Shown: one piece after another, positions 54,725-63,273 of the stretch | Numbering within the stretch: the first letter of the stretch is position 1 | Layout of the letters: the number at the start of each line of letters is the position of its first letter | From: Pseudomonas sp. Au-Pse12 | Lineage (GTDB): Bacteria; Pseudomonadota; Gammaproteobacteria; Pseudomonadales; Pseudomonadaceae | Direction of reading: 5' to 3' | Assembly (NCBI RefSeq): GCF_021341665.1 | Contig: NZ_JAJTTH010000010.1 | Span: forward strand, 1 to 64,000 | Length of the DNA stretch: 64,000 nucleotides | Program-made: the position numbers and the translations under genes | Notes under the pieces: generated by a model | What the model was told of the DNA's origin: nothing | The model's input: only the letters and a program-made list of their open reading frames with translations | Database searches by the model: none

Positions 54725-56119
54725 ATGGTCATGCACCTTTCCCGACGCCGGCTGCTGCAAGGCGCCGGCGCCCTCGGCGCGTTCAGCGCGCTGTGCAGCA
54801 ACTCGCTGCTGGCCGAGCTGGCCCGCGCCCCGCGGCTGATTCCCTGGCGCAACTGGTCCGGCGCGCAAAGCTGCCTGCCCGAGGCGCGGCTGGCGCCCAA
54901 GGACCTGGACGAGCTGCGCCAGGTGATCCGCCAGGCCCCGGGCAAGGTTCGCCCGGTGGGTTCCGGGCACTCCTTCAGTGCCCTGGTGCCGACCGACGGC
55001 ACCTTGCTATCCCTGGCCTATTTCAACGGCCTGCTGGCCCACGACCCCCAGACCCTGCAGGCCGAGTTCGCCGCCGGCACGCCGATGGCGCTGATGGGCC
55101 CGGCCCTCAAGGCGGTGGGGCAGGCGCTGTGGAACATGGCGGACATCGACTACCAGACCCTGGCCGGGGCGATTGCCACTTCCACCCACGGCACCGGGAT
55201 CGGCTTCGGCTCCTATTCGTCCCAGGTCTGCGGGCTGCAGCTGGTGACCGCCAACGGCGAAGTGCTGGATTGCGACCGCCAGCGCAACGCCGAGGTGTTC
55301 CACGCCGCCCGGGTGTCCCTCGGGGCGCTGGGGGTGGCGACCCGGGTGCGCCTGCAGAACCGCGAGGCCTACCGCCTGCGGGAACAGCAGTGGATTGCCA
55401 GGACCGATGAACTGCTGGAAGACATGGACAAGCACATCCAGGACAACCAGCACTGGGAAATGCTCGTGGTCACCCATTCCGACTACGCCCTGGCGGTGGC
55501 GCTGAACGAAACGACTGAGCTGCCGACCCCGCCCACCGACCCGGCCGAGGAGGGCGGCAACGAGTTCGTCAGCCTGATCGAGAACCTCGACAAGTACGTC
55601 AGCGACTTCCCCGAGACCCGCAGCCACCTGCTCAACAGCCTGCGCTGGCTGGCCCGGTTTGATCCGCGAGTGGGCGATTCCTATCAGGTCTACGCCAATG
55701 TGCGCAGCGTGCGCTTCAACGAAATGGAGTACTCGGTGCCGGCGCACCTGGGGCCGCAGTGCCTGCGCGAGATCCTCGCGCTGATCCGCGACAAGGACCT
55801 GCGCACCTGGTTTCCCATCGAGTACCGCTACGTCAAGGCCGACGACATTCCCCTGAGCATGTTCGAGGGGCGCGACAGCTGTTCGATCTCGGTGCACCAG
55901 CACTACAGCATGGACCACCACAATTTCTTCGCCGCGGTGGAACCGATTTTCTGGAAGTACCAGGGGCGTCCGCACTGGGGCAAGCACCACAGCCTCAATG
56001 CCCGCACCCTGCAGGGGCTGTACCCGCAATGGCAGGCTTTTGCCAGGGTGCGCCAGGCGCTGGACCCGCAAGGCAAATTCATCAACGCCCACCTGGCCTC
56101 GGTGCTGGGCGTGGCGTGA
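54725..56119 (+). CDS. sphC: FAD-dependent oxidoreductase (aldonolactone oxidase family), SphC-like
   Basis: The 464-residue protein has a Tat-like signal (HLSRRRLLQGAGALGAF), an FAD-binding PCMH domain with GSGHSF (the His of which is the likely covalent FAD site) and THGTGIGFGS, then an aldonolactone-oxidase C-terminal domain. In P. aeruginosa the equivalent gene is induced by sphingosine through SphR. A periplasmic oxidation step using the SphD cytochrome as acceptor is the natural reading; the precise reaction is not deducible here. The start is ATG 54725, or ATG 54731. Confidence 0.85.
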   Translation: MVMHLSRRRLLQGAGALGAFSALCSNSLLAELARAPRLIPWRNWSGAQSCLPEARLAPKDLDELRQVIRQAPGKVRPVGSGHSFSALVPTDGTLLSLAYFNGLLAHDPQTLQAEFAAGTPMALMGPALKAVGQALWNMADIDYQTLAGAIATSTHGTGIGFGSYSSQVCGLQLVTANGEVLDCDRQRNAEVFHAARVSLGALGVATRVRLQNREAYRLREQQWIARTDELLEDMDKHIQDNQHWEMLVVTHSDYALAVALNETTELPTPPTDPAEEGGNEFVSLIENLDKYVSDFPETRSHLLNSLRWLARFDPRVGDSYQVYANVRSVRFNEMEYSVPAHLGPQCLREILALIRDKDLRTWFPIEYRYVKADDIPLSMFEGRDSCSISVHQHYSMDHHNFFAAVEPIFWKYQGRPHWGKHHSLNARTLQGLYPQWQAFARVRQALDPQGKFINAHLASVLGVA

Positions 56120-56135
56120 ACAGGAGATCAGACAC

Positions 56136-57413
56136 ATGAACCGTCGTCATTTCATGGCCGGCACCCTGGGGGCCGGGGTATTGCTGGCCGGTGTCGGCGC
56201 CTGGCTGCGGCCCGGCGACCGGGGCGCGCCCTACAACGCGTATTTCGCCGGGCTCAATCGCGAGCTCAAGGCCAACGGGCCGATGCGGCCGGTGATGCTG
56301 ATCGACCTCGATCGCCTGGATCACAACATCGATGTGGTGATGCAATCGGTGCGACGCGGCGGCAAGCACCTGCGCCTGGTGGAAAAATCCCTGCCGTCGC
56401 CGGGGTTGCTGGCCTACATCGCCCAGCGTGCCGGCACCCGGCGCCTGATGTCGTTCCACCAGCCGTTTCTCAACCACGACGCCGAGGTGTTTGCCGACGC
56501 CGATATCCTCCTGGGCAAACCCCTGCCGGTCCGCGCCGCCGAGCTGTTCTACCAGCAGCTCAAGGGCCCGTTCGACCCGCGCCGGCAACTGCAATGGCTG
56601 CTCGATACCCCAGAGCGCTTGCAGCAGTACCTGGCGCTGGCTCAGGGCCTGGGCACGCGCCTGCGCATCAACATCGAACTGGATGTGGGCCTGCACCGTG
56701 GCGGCGTGGCGGACAACGCCGTGCTGGGGCAGATGCTGGCGCTGATCAGCGCCCACCCGCAGCACCTGGAGTTTGCCGGGTTCATGGGCTACGACCCGTT
56801 TGTCGACATGGGCGTGCCGGGGATTCTGGGCTCGCCGCAAAGCCTGTTCGAGCAGGTCATGGCGCGCTACAACGGCTTTGCCGATTTCACCCGCCAGCAG
56901 TACCCGGCGCTGTGGCACGCCGACCTGACCCTGAACACCGCTGGCAGCCCCAGCTATCGCCGGCACGAACAGGAACGCCTGAGCAGCGAGGTGTCGGTGG
57001 GTACTGCGCTGCTCAAGCCCAGCCACTACGACCTGGCGTCCCTGGAGCAGCACGTGCCGGCGGCGTTTATCGCCACCCCGGTGCTCAAGAGCACTGGCCC
57101 GGTGCGGATCCCGGCCCTGGACGACAAGTCGCGGCTGTTGTCCTGGTGGGACCGCAACCAGCGCCAGACCTTCTTTATCTATGGCGGCCACTGGCTGGCG
57201 GATCTCGAAGCGCCGGCGGGCTTGCAGAGCAACGACCTGTTCGGTCGCAGTTCCAACCAGGAGATGGTCAACGGTTCCCGCGCCGTGGGCTTGCAAGTGG
57301 ACGACCAGGTGTTCCTGCGCCCGCAGCAGAGCGAAGCGGTGCTGCTGCAATTTGGCGACCTGCTGGCGCTGCGAGGCGGGCGCATTGTCGAACGCTGGCC
57401 GGTGTACCTGTAG
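56136..57413 (+). CDS. sphB: DSD1/D-threonine aldolase-like PLP enzyme, SphB-like
   Basis: The 425-residue protein belongs to the alanine-racemase-fold, D-threonine aldolase/D-serine dehydratase-like group. The likely PLP lysine is Lys84 (RLVEKSLPSP). The N terminus MNRRHFMAGTLGAGVLLAG looks like a Tat signal, so the cofactor-loaded enzyme may be exported folded. This is unusual for a PLP enzyme. AGGAG lies nine bases before the ATG, 16 bases after sphC. It probably cleaves or modifies the amino-diol head of sphingosine after oxidation, which is inference. Confidence 0.85.
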   Translation: MNRRHFMAGTLGAGVLLAGVGAWLRPGDRGAPYNAYFAGLNRELKANGPMRPVMLIDLDRLDHNIDVVMQSVRRGGKHLRLVEKSLPSPGLLAYIAQRAGTRRLMSFHQPFLNHDAEVFADADILLGKPLPVRAAELFYQQLKGPFDPRRQLQWLLDTPERLQQYLALAQGLGTRLRINIELDVGLHRGGVADNAVLGQMLALISAHPQHLEFAGFMGYDPFVDMGVPGILGSPQSLFEQVMARYNGFADFTRQQYPALWHADLTLNTAGSPSYRRHEQERLSSEVSVGTALLKPSHYDLASLEQHVPAAFIATPVLKSTGPVRIPALDDKSRLLSWWDRNQRQTFFIYGGHWLADLEAPAGLQSNDLFGRSSNQEMVNGSRAVGLQVDDQVFLRPQQSEAVLLQFGDLLALRGGRIVERWPVYL

Positions 57414-57460
57414 CCGCTGCCGAGCCCTGGCGGTCTCCCGCCGAACCCGCAGCGGCGTCT
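57414..57460. repeat. Inverted repeat between sphB and sphA
   Basis: GCCGCTGCCGAGCC ... CCCGCAGCGGCG forms a hairpin between the two convergent genes. It resembles a REP-type element and may also stop transcription from both sides. Confidence 0.45.
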
Positions 57461-57475
57461 AGACGGCCGCAGGCC

Positions 57476-58432
57476 TCACAGGGCAAAGGGAATGGTCAGC
57501 TTGGCCCAGAGCATGTCGCCCTCGGGGCGGTTTTCCACGTCGAACTCCTTGGCCCAGCGGATCTCGGCGCTGGCGTATTTGAGGAAGCGCAGGTGCAGCG
57601 CCGGGCCGATGGCGAACACCTGCCCGCGCACCCCGTCACTCACGTCCTCGCCCATGAAGGTCACGGTCTTGCCGTATTGCTTGTCGTCGGTGGTCTGCTT
57701 CAGGTAGTAGCCGTTGAGCCCCAGGCTCAGGTCGTCGGTCAGGCGGTAGCTGGCCGAATAGTCGAAGTGGAAGATCTGCCCGGAACGGTAGTGGGTATCG
57801 CGGTTTTCCTGGTTGAAGCTGTAGGTGCTCTTGAACGACAGCTCGGTGCGTTCGCTGGGCAGCCAGGTCATGGAAAACAGCGGCTTGTAGGTGGTGAAGT
57901 TGTTGCTGGTGTTGGCCAGGCGGTCGGCATCGTACTGGCCGGTGGGCAGGGTCACTTCCACGGCCGCGCCGAGGGTCAGGTTGGGGCCCATGTCCCAGAG
58001 GATGATCGGCGCGAAGGTGGTGTCGCCCATGCTTTCGCGGCGGTCGCTCTGGCCGTACAGCGACACTTGCTGGCGCAGGTAGGGCTGGGCCACGTAGCCC
58101 CCCAGGCGCCCGCCCAGGACCCGCAGCGGGCTCAGGTAATCCAGGCGCGGGATGATCGCGTCGGACGTGATCCTGACCTCCTGGACCTTGCCGCCCAGGG
58201 AGCTGATATCGAGCTTCCTGGCCTGGTAGTGGTTGTAGTAGAGGTTGAAGGCGAACATGTGCTCCGGGAGCTGGTCGGGGCTCAGGGGCAGCACGTAGAA
58301 GCCGTCGGTGCCGGGGCCGATATTGTCGACCCCGGATTCGCTGGCCAGGGCATTCAGGCTGGCGCAGGTGGCCAGGGCCACGCCCAGGGGCAGGGAGCGG
58401 GTAAGGCGGGTAGGGTGCATGGTTGGGCTCAT
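57476..58432 (-). CDS. sphA: SphA-family outer-membrane transporter-like protein
   Basis: The 318-residue protein has a signal peptide (to about residue 30, ending ALAS) and many amphipathic beta-strand stretches, with a C-terminal TIPFAL. It belongs to the phenol MetA-pathway/SphA group of outer-membrane barrels. In P. aeruginosa, SphA is strongly induced by sphingosine and aids survival with it. The gene is convergent with sphB and divergent from the araC-type gene, exactly as in the sph locus. Confidence 0.85.
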   Translation of the reverse strand: MSPTMHPTRLTRSLPLGVALATCASLNALASESGVDNIGPGTDGFYVLPLSPDQLPEHMFAFNLYYNHYQARKLDISSLGGKVQEVRITSDAIIPRLDYLSPLRVLGGRLGGYVAQPYLRQQVSLYGQSDRRESMGDTTFAPIILWDMGPNLTLGAAVEVTLPTGQYDADRLANTSNNFTTYKPLFSMTWLPSERTELSFKSTYSFNQENRDTHYRSGQIFHFDYSASYRLTDDLSLGLNGYYLKQTTDDKQYGKTVTFMGEDVSDGVRGQVFAIGPALHLRFLKYASAEIRWAKEFDVENRPEGDMLWAKLTIPFAL

Positions 58433-58679
58433 TCTTATTGTTAGTGGGGGCGCGGCGGCAGGGGCACCGCCCGCGCCATAGAAATAAGCCCTGGGCCGGG
58501 CACGGGGCAGGGTATTGGCGGACAGGGAGGGGGACTTTGTCGGACACTTTGCAATGCTTTGTTACATTCCCCCGTAAAACCCCAGGCATCGGGATATGCT
58601 TGGGCCACCGGTGAAGCCTTGGCGCCGGTGCAGGCAGACCATAAAAACAGCCGCCTAAGCGGCCCGGAAGCCCACTCCC
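58433..58679. promoter_or_regulatory. sphA-sphR divergent promoter region
   Basis: This 247-base gap must hold the sphA promoter, probably bound by SphR. A T-rich stretch at about 58531-58570 (TTTGTCGGACACTTTGCAATGCTTTGTTACATT) is the best candidate for promoter and operator. A small hairpin, GCCGCC-taa-GCGGC, lies just before the sphR start. Confidence 0.45.
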
Positions 58680-59717
58680 ATGCAGATCAAAGCCGCCGAC
58701 CCCCACGACCAGCTGGCCCTGGTTTCACCCTTCCTGTTGCAGACCCTGGCGGACGTCGCCGAGGCCAAGGGCGTCAGCGCCGAGCGCTTGTGCCGTGGCC
58801 TGGGCTTTACCCTGGACGACCTGCAGGACCCGACGCTGCGCATCTCCTACCGCCAGGCGGTGGCGATGATCGAGCGCGCGCTGGCGGCGCTGCCGCAGCA
58901 GGGCCTGGGGCTGTGGGTCGGCAGCCGCAATGTGCTGGGCACCCTGGGCCTGCTGGGCCATGCGCTGTCGTTGTGCCGGACCCTGGGCGACGCCTTCGAG
59001 CTGGGCATCCGTCACCAGCACACCTCGGGCACCATCGTCACGGCCGATGTCGGGCGTCAGGGCGAGGAGTTCTTTGTCGAGCTGCAGTGCCGCCTGCCTT
59101 ACGGCGAGGTGCAGATCTTTGCCGCCGAAGAGTTCTTCGCCAGCCTGCTGATCTACGGCCGGGCCCTGGTGAGCCCGGTGTTCCAGGCATTGCGCGTGGA
59201 GTTCATGCACGCCGCGCCGGCCTACACCGAGCTCTATCAGCAGTTGCTGGGCCCCCAGGTGCGCTTTGGCTGCCTGCACGCACGCATGGTGATCGAGGCC
59301 CGCTGGCTGCAGATGCCCTTGCCCAACCATCACCCGGTGGCGCTGCGTCAGGCGCTCAAGCTGCTGGAGCTGGAAAGCGCCCAGGTGCACCAGAAGATGG
59401 ACCTGATCCAGGCGGTGGAGCGGGCCTTGTCCCGGGACCTGCGGGCCGGCAGCCATATCGAGCAGGTGGCGGGGGATTTGAACATGAGCGGGCGCACCCT
59501 GCGCCGGCGCCTGACCGAACACGGCCTGACCTTCGAAGCCCTGCTGGAGCGGGTGCGCCAGGCGCGGACCCTGAACCTTTTGGGTAACCCGGAGCTGTCC
59601 ATCGAGCGCATTACCGAAGAGGTCGGCTACAGTGATGTGCGCAGTTTTCGCCGGGCCTTCAAGCGCTGGACCGGGCTCAGCCCCAGCGCCTTTCGCGAAG
59701 AGTCGGTGGCGCATTGA
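58680..59717 (+). CDS. sphR: AraC-family regulator, SphR-like
   Basis: The 345-residue protein has an N-terminal arabinose-binding-like domain (about 20-205) and a C-terminal AraC helix-turn-helix pair (GSHIEQVAGDLNMSGRTLRRRL; EEVGYSDVRSFRRAFKRWTGLSPSAFR). Next to sphA and the sphDCB set, it is the best candidate for SphR, the sphingosine-sensing activator. No good Shine-Dalgarno precedes the ATG, but the N terminus is family-typical. Confidence 0.85.
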   Translation: MQIKAADPHDQLALVSPFLLQTLADVAEAKGVSAERLCRGLGFTLDDLQDPTLRISYRQAVAMIERALAALPQQGLGLWVGSRNVLGTLGLLGHALSLCRTLGDAFELGIRHQHTSGTIVTADVGRQGEEFFVELQCRLPYGEVQIFAAEEFFASLLIYGRALVSPVFQALRVEFMHAAPAYTELYQQLLGPQVRFGCLHARMVIEARWLQMPLPNHHPVALRQALKLLELESAQVHQKMDLIQAVERALSRDLRAGSHIEQVAGDLNMSGRTLRRRLTEHGLTFEALLERVRQARTLNLLGNPELSIERITEEVGYSDVRSFRRAFKRWTGLSPSAFREESVAH

Positions 59718-59731
59718 GGGCCGTGCCTCCC

Positions 59732-59820
59732 TGTCGCCGCTGCCGAGCCTCTGGCGTCCTCAAGATCCCTGCGTCTGCTGCGTCGGCCCAAGCCGTTCGC
59801 AGCCTGCGGCAGCGGCGACA
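59732..59820. repeat. Palindromic intergenic repeat after sphR
   Basis: A perfect 14-bp inverted repeat (TGTCGCCGCTGCCG / CGGCAGCGGCGACA) frames a 61-base interior. The arrangement and arms resemble paired REP elements of the P. fluorescens group and may act as a terminator for sphR. Confidence 0.7.
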
Positions 59821-59892
59821 AGGCTTGTCTGTATCAACGCTGACGCCGGCAGCCCACAGCGGTAAACTCCCTGCCTTTATTCAGGAGTTCCC

Positions 59893-60780
59893 ATGAGTTA
59901 CTACCAGCCCGGCATCCTTGCTGCACCCGTTCCGTCCCAGGCCCGTCACCTGTTCTTTGCCCTCGAATCCATCGAGGCGTTGCCCCAGGCACTCGACCAG
60001 TTGCTGGCGCGGGTGGATGGCGCAACGGCGGTGGCGGGCCTGGGGGCCTCGCTGGTCAAGGCCCTGGGCGCCCGGGTGCAAGGGCTCAAGGCGTTCCCGG
60101 CGCTGACCGGCGTTGGCGTCGACAACCCGTCGACCCAGCACGCCCTGTGGGTCTGGCTGCACGGTGATGATCGCGGCGAGCTGCTGCACCGCAGCAACGA
60201 ATTGGCGGCCGCCCTGGCCCCGGCCTTGCGCCTGGTGGCGATGAACGAGACCTTCCGCCACAAGACCGGCCACGACCTCACCGGTTACGAAGACGGCACC
60301 GAAAACCCTGAAGATGAAGCCGCCGCGGCCGCCGCCCTGGCCGAAGGCGAAGACGGCCTGCGCGGTGGCAGCTTTGCCGCGATCCAGCAGTGGCAGCACG
60401 ACTTCAAGGGCTTTGCCGCGATGCACCAGCAAGAGCGCGACCACATCATCGGCCGGCGCCTGAGCGACAACGAAGAGCTGGATGACGCGCCGGAGTCGGC
60501 CCACGTCAAGCGCACCGCCCAGGAAAGCTTCACCCCGGAAGCCTTTATCGTGCGCCGCTCGATGCCCTGGGTCGAAGGTGAGAACGGCGGCCTGATGTTC
60601 CTCGCCTTCGGTCACACGCTGAACGCCTTCGAAGTCCAACTGCGGCGCATGAGCGGCCTGGAGGACGGCATCGTCGACGGCCTGTACCGCATGAGCCGGC
60701 CGATCACCGGCGGCTACTACTGGTGCCCGCCGCTGCACAACGGCCAGCTCGACCTGCGCGCGCTGCAAAGCGCGAAATGA
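59893..60780 (+). CDS. DyP-type haem peroxidase, class B
   Basis: The 295-residue cytoplasmic protein has the DyP signature GYEDGTENPED with its catalytic Asp, and the haem-proximal region near ESAHVKRT. It oxidises aromatic or porphyrin substrates with hydrogen peroxide. It is only distantly similar to the 27316-28293 product. Its stop overlaps the ATG of a broken oxidoreductase gene. No encapsulin gene or targeting tail is seen. Confidence 0.9.
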   Translation: MSYYQPGILAAPVPSQARHLFFALESIEALPQALDQLLARVDGATAVAGLGASLVKALGARVQGLKAFPALTGVGVDNPSTQHALWVWLHGDDRGELLHRSNELAAALAPALRLVAMNETFRHKTGHDLTGYEDGTENPEDEAAAAAALAEGEDGLRGGSFAAIQQWQHDFKGFAAMHQQERDHIIGRRLSDNEELDDAPESAHVKRTAQESFTPEAFIVRRSMPWVEGENGGLMFLAFGHTLNAFEVQLRRMSGLEDGIVDGLYRMSRPITGGYYWCPPLHNGQLDLRALQSAK

Positions 60781-61765
60781 ACAGCGAGGCCGGGCCGCTG
60801 ACGACCGTGCGCTGGGGCATGATCGGGTGCGGCAGCGCACGATGCGCAAGAGCGGCCCGGCCTTCTACAAGGTCCCGGGTTCGGCGCTGGTGGCGGTGAT
60901 GGGCCGCCGCGCCGAGGCGGTGCGCGACTATGCCCGGCGCCACGGCATTGCCCGCTGGTAGACCGATGCCCAGGCCCTGATCGACGACCCCGAGGTGGAC
61001 GCGGTGTACATCGCCACGCCCCCCGACAGCCATTACGCCTACAGCCTGCAAGTGGCCGCCGCTGGCAAGCATTGCTGCGTGGAAAAGCCCATGGCCCTGC
61101 ATGCCGGGCAGAGCCGGGCCATGCAGCAGGCGTTCCAGCAGGCCGGGTTGCACCTGTTCGTTGCCTATTACCGGCGTTCCCTGCCGCGCTTTGCGCAGGT
61201 GCGGCAATGGCTGGCAGATGGCCGCATCGGTGAGGTCCGGCACCTGCACTGGAGCCTGAGCAAGGCCGCTTCCGAGGCAGATCGCAGCGGCGCGGCCAAC
61301 TGGCGTACCGACCCACGGATTGCCGGTGGCGGTTACTTCGCCGACCTGGCCAGCCATGGCCTGGACCTGTTCCAGTACCTTGTGGGCGACATCGTCGAGG
61401 TGGCCGGCATCAGCACCCGCCAGGCCGGGCTGTATGCCGCCGAGGACGCGGTCAGCGCCAGCTGGCGCTTCGCCTGCGGGGCACTGGGCAGCGGCGCCTG
61501 GAATTTCGTCGCCGACCGCCGGGTGGACCGGGTGGAGATCATCGGCAGCCGGGGGCGCATCACCTTTTCCGTGTTCGACGAGCATCCGCTGCAACTCGAA
61601 GCCGAAGAGCCCCTGAGCCTGGTCATCGAGCACCCCGAGCACATCCAGTGGCATCACGTGCAGGGCATGAACGCCCATATCCGCGGCGACGCAGTGCACC
61701 CGGCCCAGGCCAGCGAGGCGCTGAAGACCGATTGGGTCATGGATCGGATTCTGCAGCGCGGCTGA
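60777..61765 (+). pseudogene. Gfo/Idh/MocA-family oxidoreductase, disrupted
   Basis: The gene starts with an ATGA overlap of the DyP gene and encodes the Rossmann start VRWGMIGCGS. A short deletion near 60834-60842 then shifts the frame. In the restored frame, SGPAFYKVPGSALVAVMGRR continues normally to an in-frame TAG at 60959-60961, where relatives would have a Tyr codon. The rest runs open to 61765 (YIATPPDSHYAYS, CCVEKPMALH, GGGYFADLASHGLD). Two independent lesions make it non-functional unless sequencing errors explain both. A truncated protein from an internal GTG at 60995 would lack the NAD-binding start. Confidence 0.85.
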
Positions 61766-61826
61766 TCCAATGGCGGCGGTCTTTCGGGCGGCTTTGCCGG
61801 CAAGCCGGCTCCTGCGGGGGCGCCGA

Positions 61827-62183
61827 TCATTGGGCAGGCAGGTGCAACTGAACGTCCATGGCGTCATGCAGCAACCTGACCACTTCGATCAGGCGGTCAT
61901 CGATCACTCGATAAAACAGGACATGTCGTGGCTTCTTGACCTGGGTTTGAGGGGGGCGGGAGTGTTGGCGGGAATAGAACAGGTGGTAGCTGCGAAGGCC
62001 CGGTGCGATGTCGTCACGCTCGTGGCTACCAACGTGCCGAGGGTTGCTGGCGAGATCGTGCAGGGCTCGCAGGATCAGGGCCTGATAGCGGACCCGGGCC
62101 GCTTCGCCAAAGTGCTTTTGGGAAAACCGCAGTGCGTCGACGATGTCGGTTCGGGCTGCATTGGAAATCCGGTACTGGACCAC
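61827..62183 (-). CDS. parE: RelE/ParE-family toxin
   Basis: The 118-residue protein has the ParE fold signatures (ARTDIVDALRFSQKHFGEAARVRY near the start, then a C-terminal HVLFYRVIDDRLIEVVRLLHDAMD). It starts with GTG directly after the antitoxin stop. ParE toxins poison DNA gyrase; RelE relatives cleave mRNA, and the sequence favours ParE. An insertion of about 12 residues (RQHSRPPQTQVKK) precedes the last strands. Confidence 0.88.
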   Translation of the reverse strand: MVQYRISNAARTDIVDALRFSQKHFGEAARVRYQALILRALHDLASNPRHVGSHERDDIAPGLRSYHLFYSRQHSRPPQTQVKKPRHVLFYRVIDDRLIEVVRLLHDAMDVQLHLPAQ

Positions 62184-62184
62184 C

Positions 62185-62475
62185 TCAGTGTTTCTCTTGA
62201 TCCGTGGCGACGGCTTCCAGTCCCAGCTCATCCAGGTAGTGCTGCAGGTTTTCTTCCCGCACCTGGCTGAAGCGTCCTTGTTGCAGGTCCGCGATACCGA
62301 TCGCAGCGGCTTGGCGCAATGCCTCGATTTTCGCGGCTTCCTCGGCAACCCGTTGTTCCAGCAGACGCAAACCTTCGCGCATGACCTCGCTGGCGTTCTG
62401 GTAGCGACCGGATTTGACCAGGTTGTTGATGAGCTGCTCTTGATGGGCGGTGAGGACAACGTTTCGCGTTGGCAT
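62185..62475 (-). CDS. parD: ParD-family antitoxin
   Basis: The 96-residue protein has an N-terminal ribbon-helix-helix (TRNVVLTAHQEQLINNLVKSGRYQNASEVMREGLRLLE) typical of ParD/CopG-like antitoxins, and a flexible C-terminal toxin-binding tail. It is encoded just upstream of parE and should repress its own promoter through the nearby palindrome. The start at 62475 avoids a 60-residue spurious extension. Confidence 0.9.
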   Translation of the reverse strand: MPTRNVVLTAHQEQLINNLVKSGRYQNASEVMREGLRLLEQRVAEEAAKIEALRQAAAIGIADLQQGRFSQVREENLQHYLDELGLEAVATDQEKH

Positions 62476-62510
62476 GCCGTGCTCCTGGGCTGGGCGTGTG
62501 AGGAAAGGCG

Positions 62511-62527
62511 TTGGCATATTATGCCAA
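62511..62527. promoter_or_regulatory. Palindromic operator of parDE
   Basis: TTGGCATA-T-TATGCCAA is a perfect 17-bp palindrome 36 bases upstream of the parD start. A half-site, TTGGCAT, recurs at 62469-62475 over the start codon. It is a good candidate for ParD autorepression. Confidence 0.65.
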
Positions 62528-62648
62528 CTGGCAGCCGGATTCAGCCTCGAAGGGGGCTTGACGACAAGTGGCTGTGGGCGTTCATCGACATCGACGATGG
62601 TTTTCTGGCAGGACTGATTGGCGGTTCTTGTCAGATAAATCCGAGAGG

Positions 62649-62662
62649 AGTACAAATGTACT
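62649..62662. promoter_or_regulatory. LexA2-type SOS box
   Basis: AGTAC-AAAT-GTACT is a perfect palindrome with the spacing of the LexA2 box described for Pseudomonas putida (GTAC-N4-GTGC type). It overlaps the lexA2 ribosome binding site and start codon, so bound LexA2 would block its own operon. Confidence 0.7.
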
Positions 62663-63273
62663 CCATGACGACTTTATCTCCCCGCCGCAGTGCCATCCTG
62701 ACCTTTATCCGCGAACGCATCGCCGATCACGGCCAGCCCCCGAGCCTCGCTGAAATCAGCCAGGCCTTCGGTTTCGCCTCGCGCAGCGTGGCGCGCAAGC
62801 ATGTGCTGGCGCTGACCGAGGCCGGGTTCATCGAGGTCAACCCGCATCAGGCCCGGGGCATTCGCCTGCTCAATCAGCCGCGGCGCCCGGAGCTGCTGGA
62901 AATCCCGGTGCTGGGGCGGGTGGCCGCCGGTGCGCCGATTGGCGTCGATGCCGACATACACGGCCAGTTGTGGCTGGACCCGGGGATGTTCTCCCGCACT
63001 CCGGATTACCTGCTGCGGGTCCAGGGCGATTCGATGATCGATGACGGCATCCTCGACGGTGACCTGGTGGCGGTGCGCCGCAGCAGCGAGGTGCGCAACG
63101 GCCAGACCGTGATCGCCCGCCTGGACGGCGAGGTGACCATCAAGCGTTTCGAGCGCAAGGGCCAGAGCATCCGCCTGCTGCCGCGCAACCCGGCCTACCA
63201 GCCGATCGAGGTCAGCGCCGACCACGAGCTGTTCATCGAAGGCGTGTTCTGCGGCCTGGTGAGGCCCGGCTGA
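62656..63273 (+). CDS. lexA2: LexA2 SOS repressor
   Basis: The 205-residue protein has an N-terminal winged helix-turn-helix (RRSAILTFIRERI ... PPSLAEISQAFGF), the self-cleavage bond Ala91-Gly92 (VAAGAP) and the catalytic dyad Ser126 (GDSM) and Lys163 (EVTIKRF). It is cleaved when RecA filaments form. It is immediately followed by imuA and imuB, the known arrangement of the second LexA in Pseudomonas. The ATG at 62656 lies five bases after GAGGAG; ATG 62665 is an alternative. Confidence 0.93.
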   Translation: MYSMTTLSPRRSAILTFIRERIADHGQPPSLAEISQAFGFASRSVARKHVLALTEAGFIEVNPHQARGIRLLNQPRRPELLEIPVLGRVAAGAPIGVDADIHGQLWLDPGMFSRTPDYLLRVQGDSMIDDGILDGDLVAVRRSSEVRNGQTVIARLDGEVTIKRFERKGQSIRLLPRNPAYQPIEVSADHELFIEGVFCGLVRPG

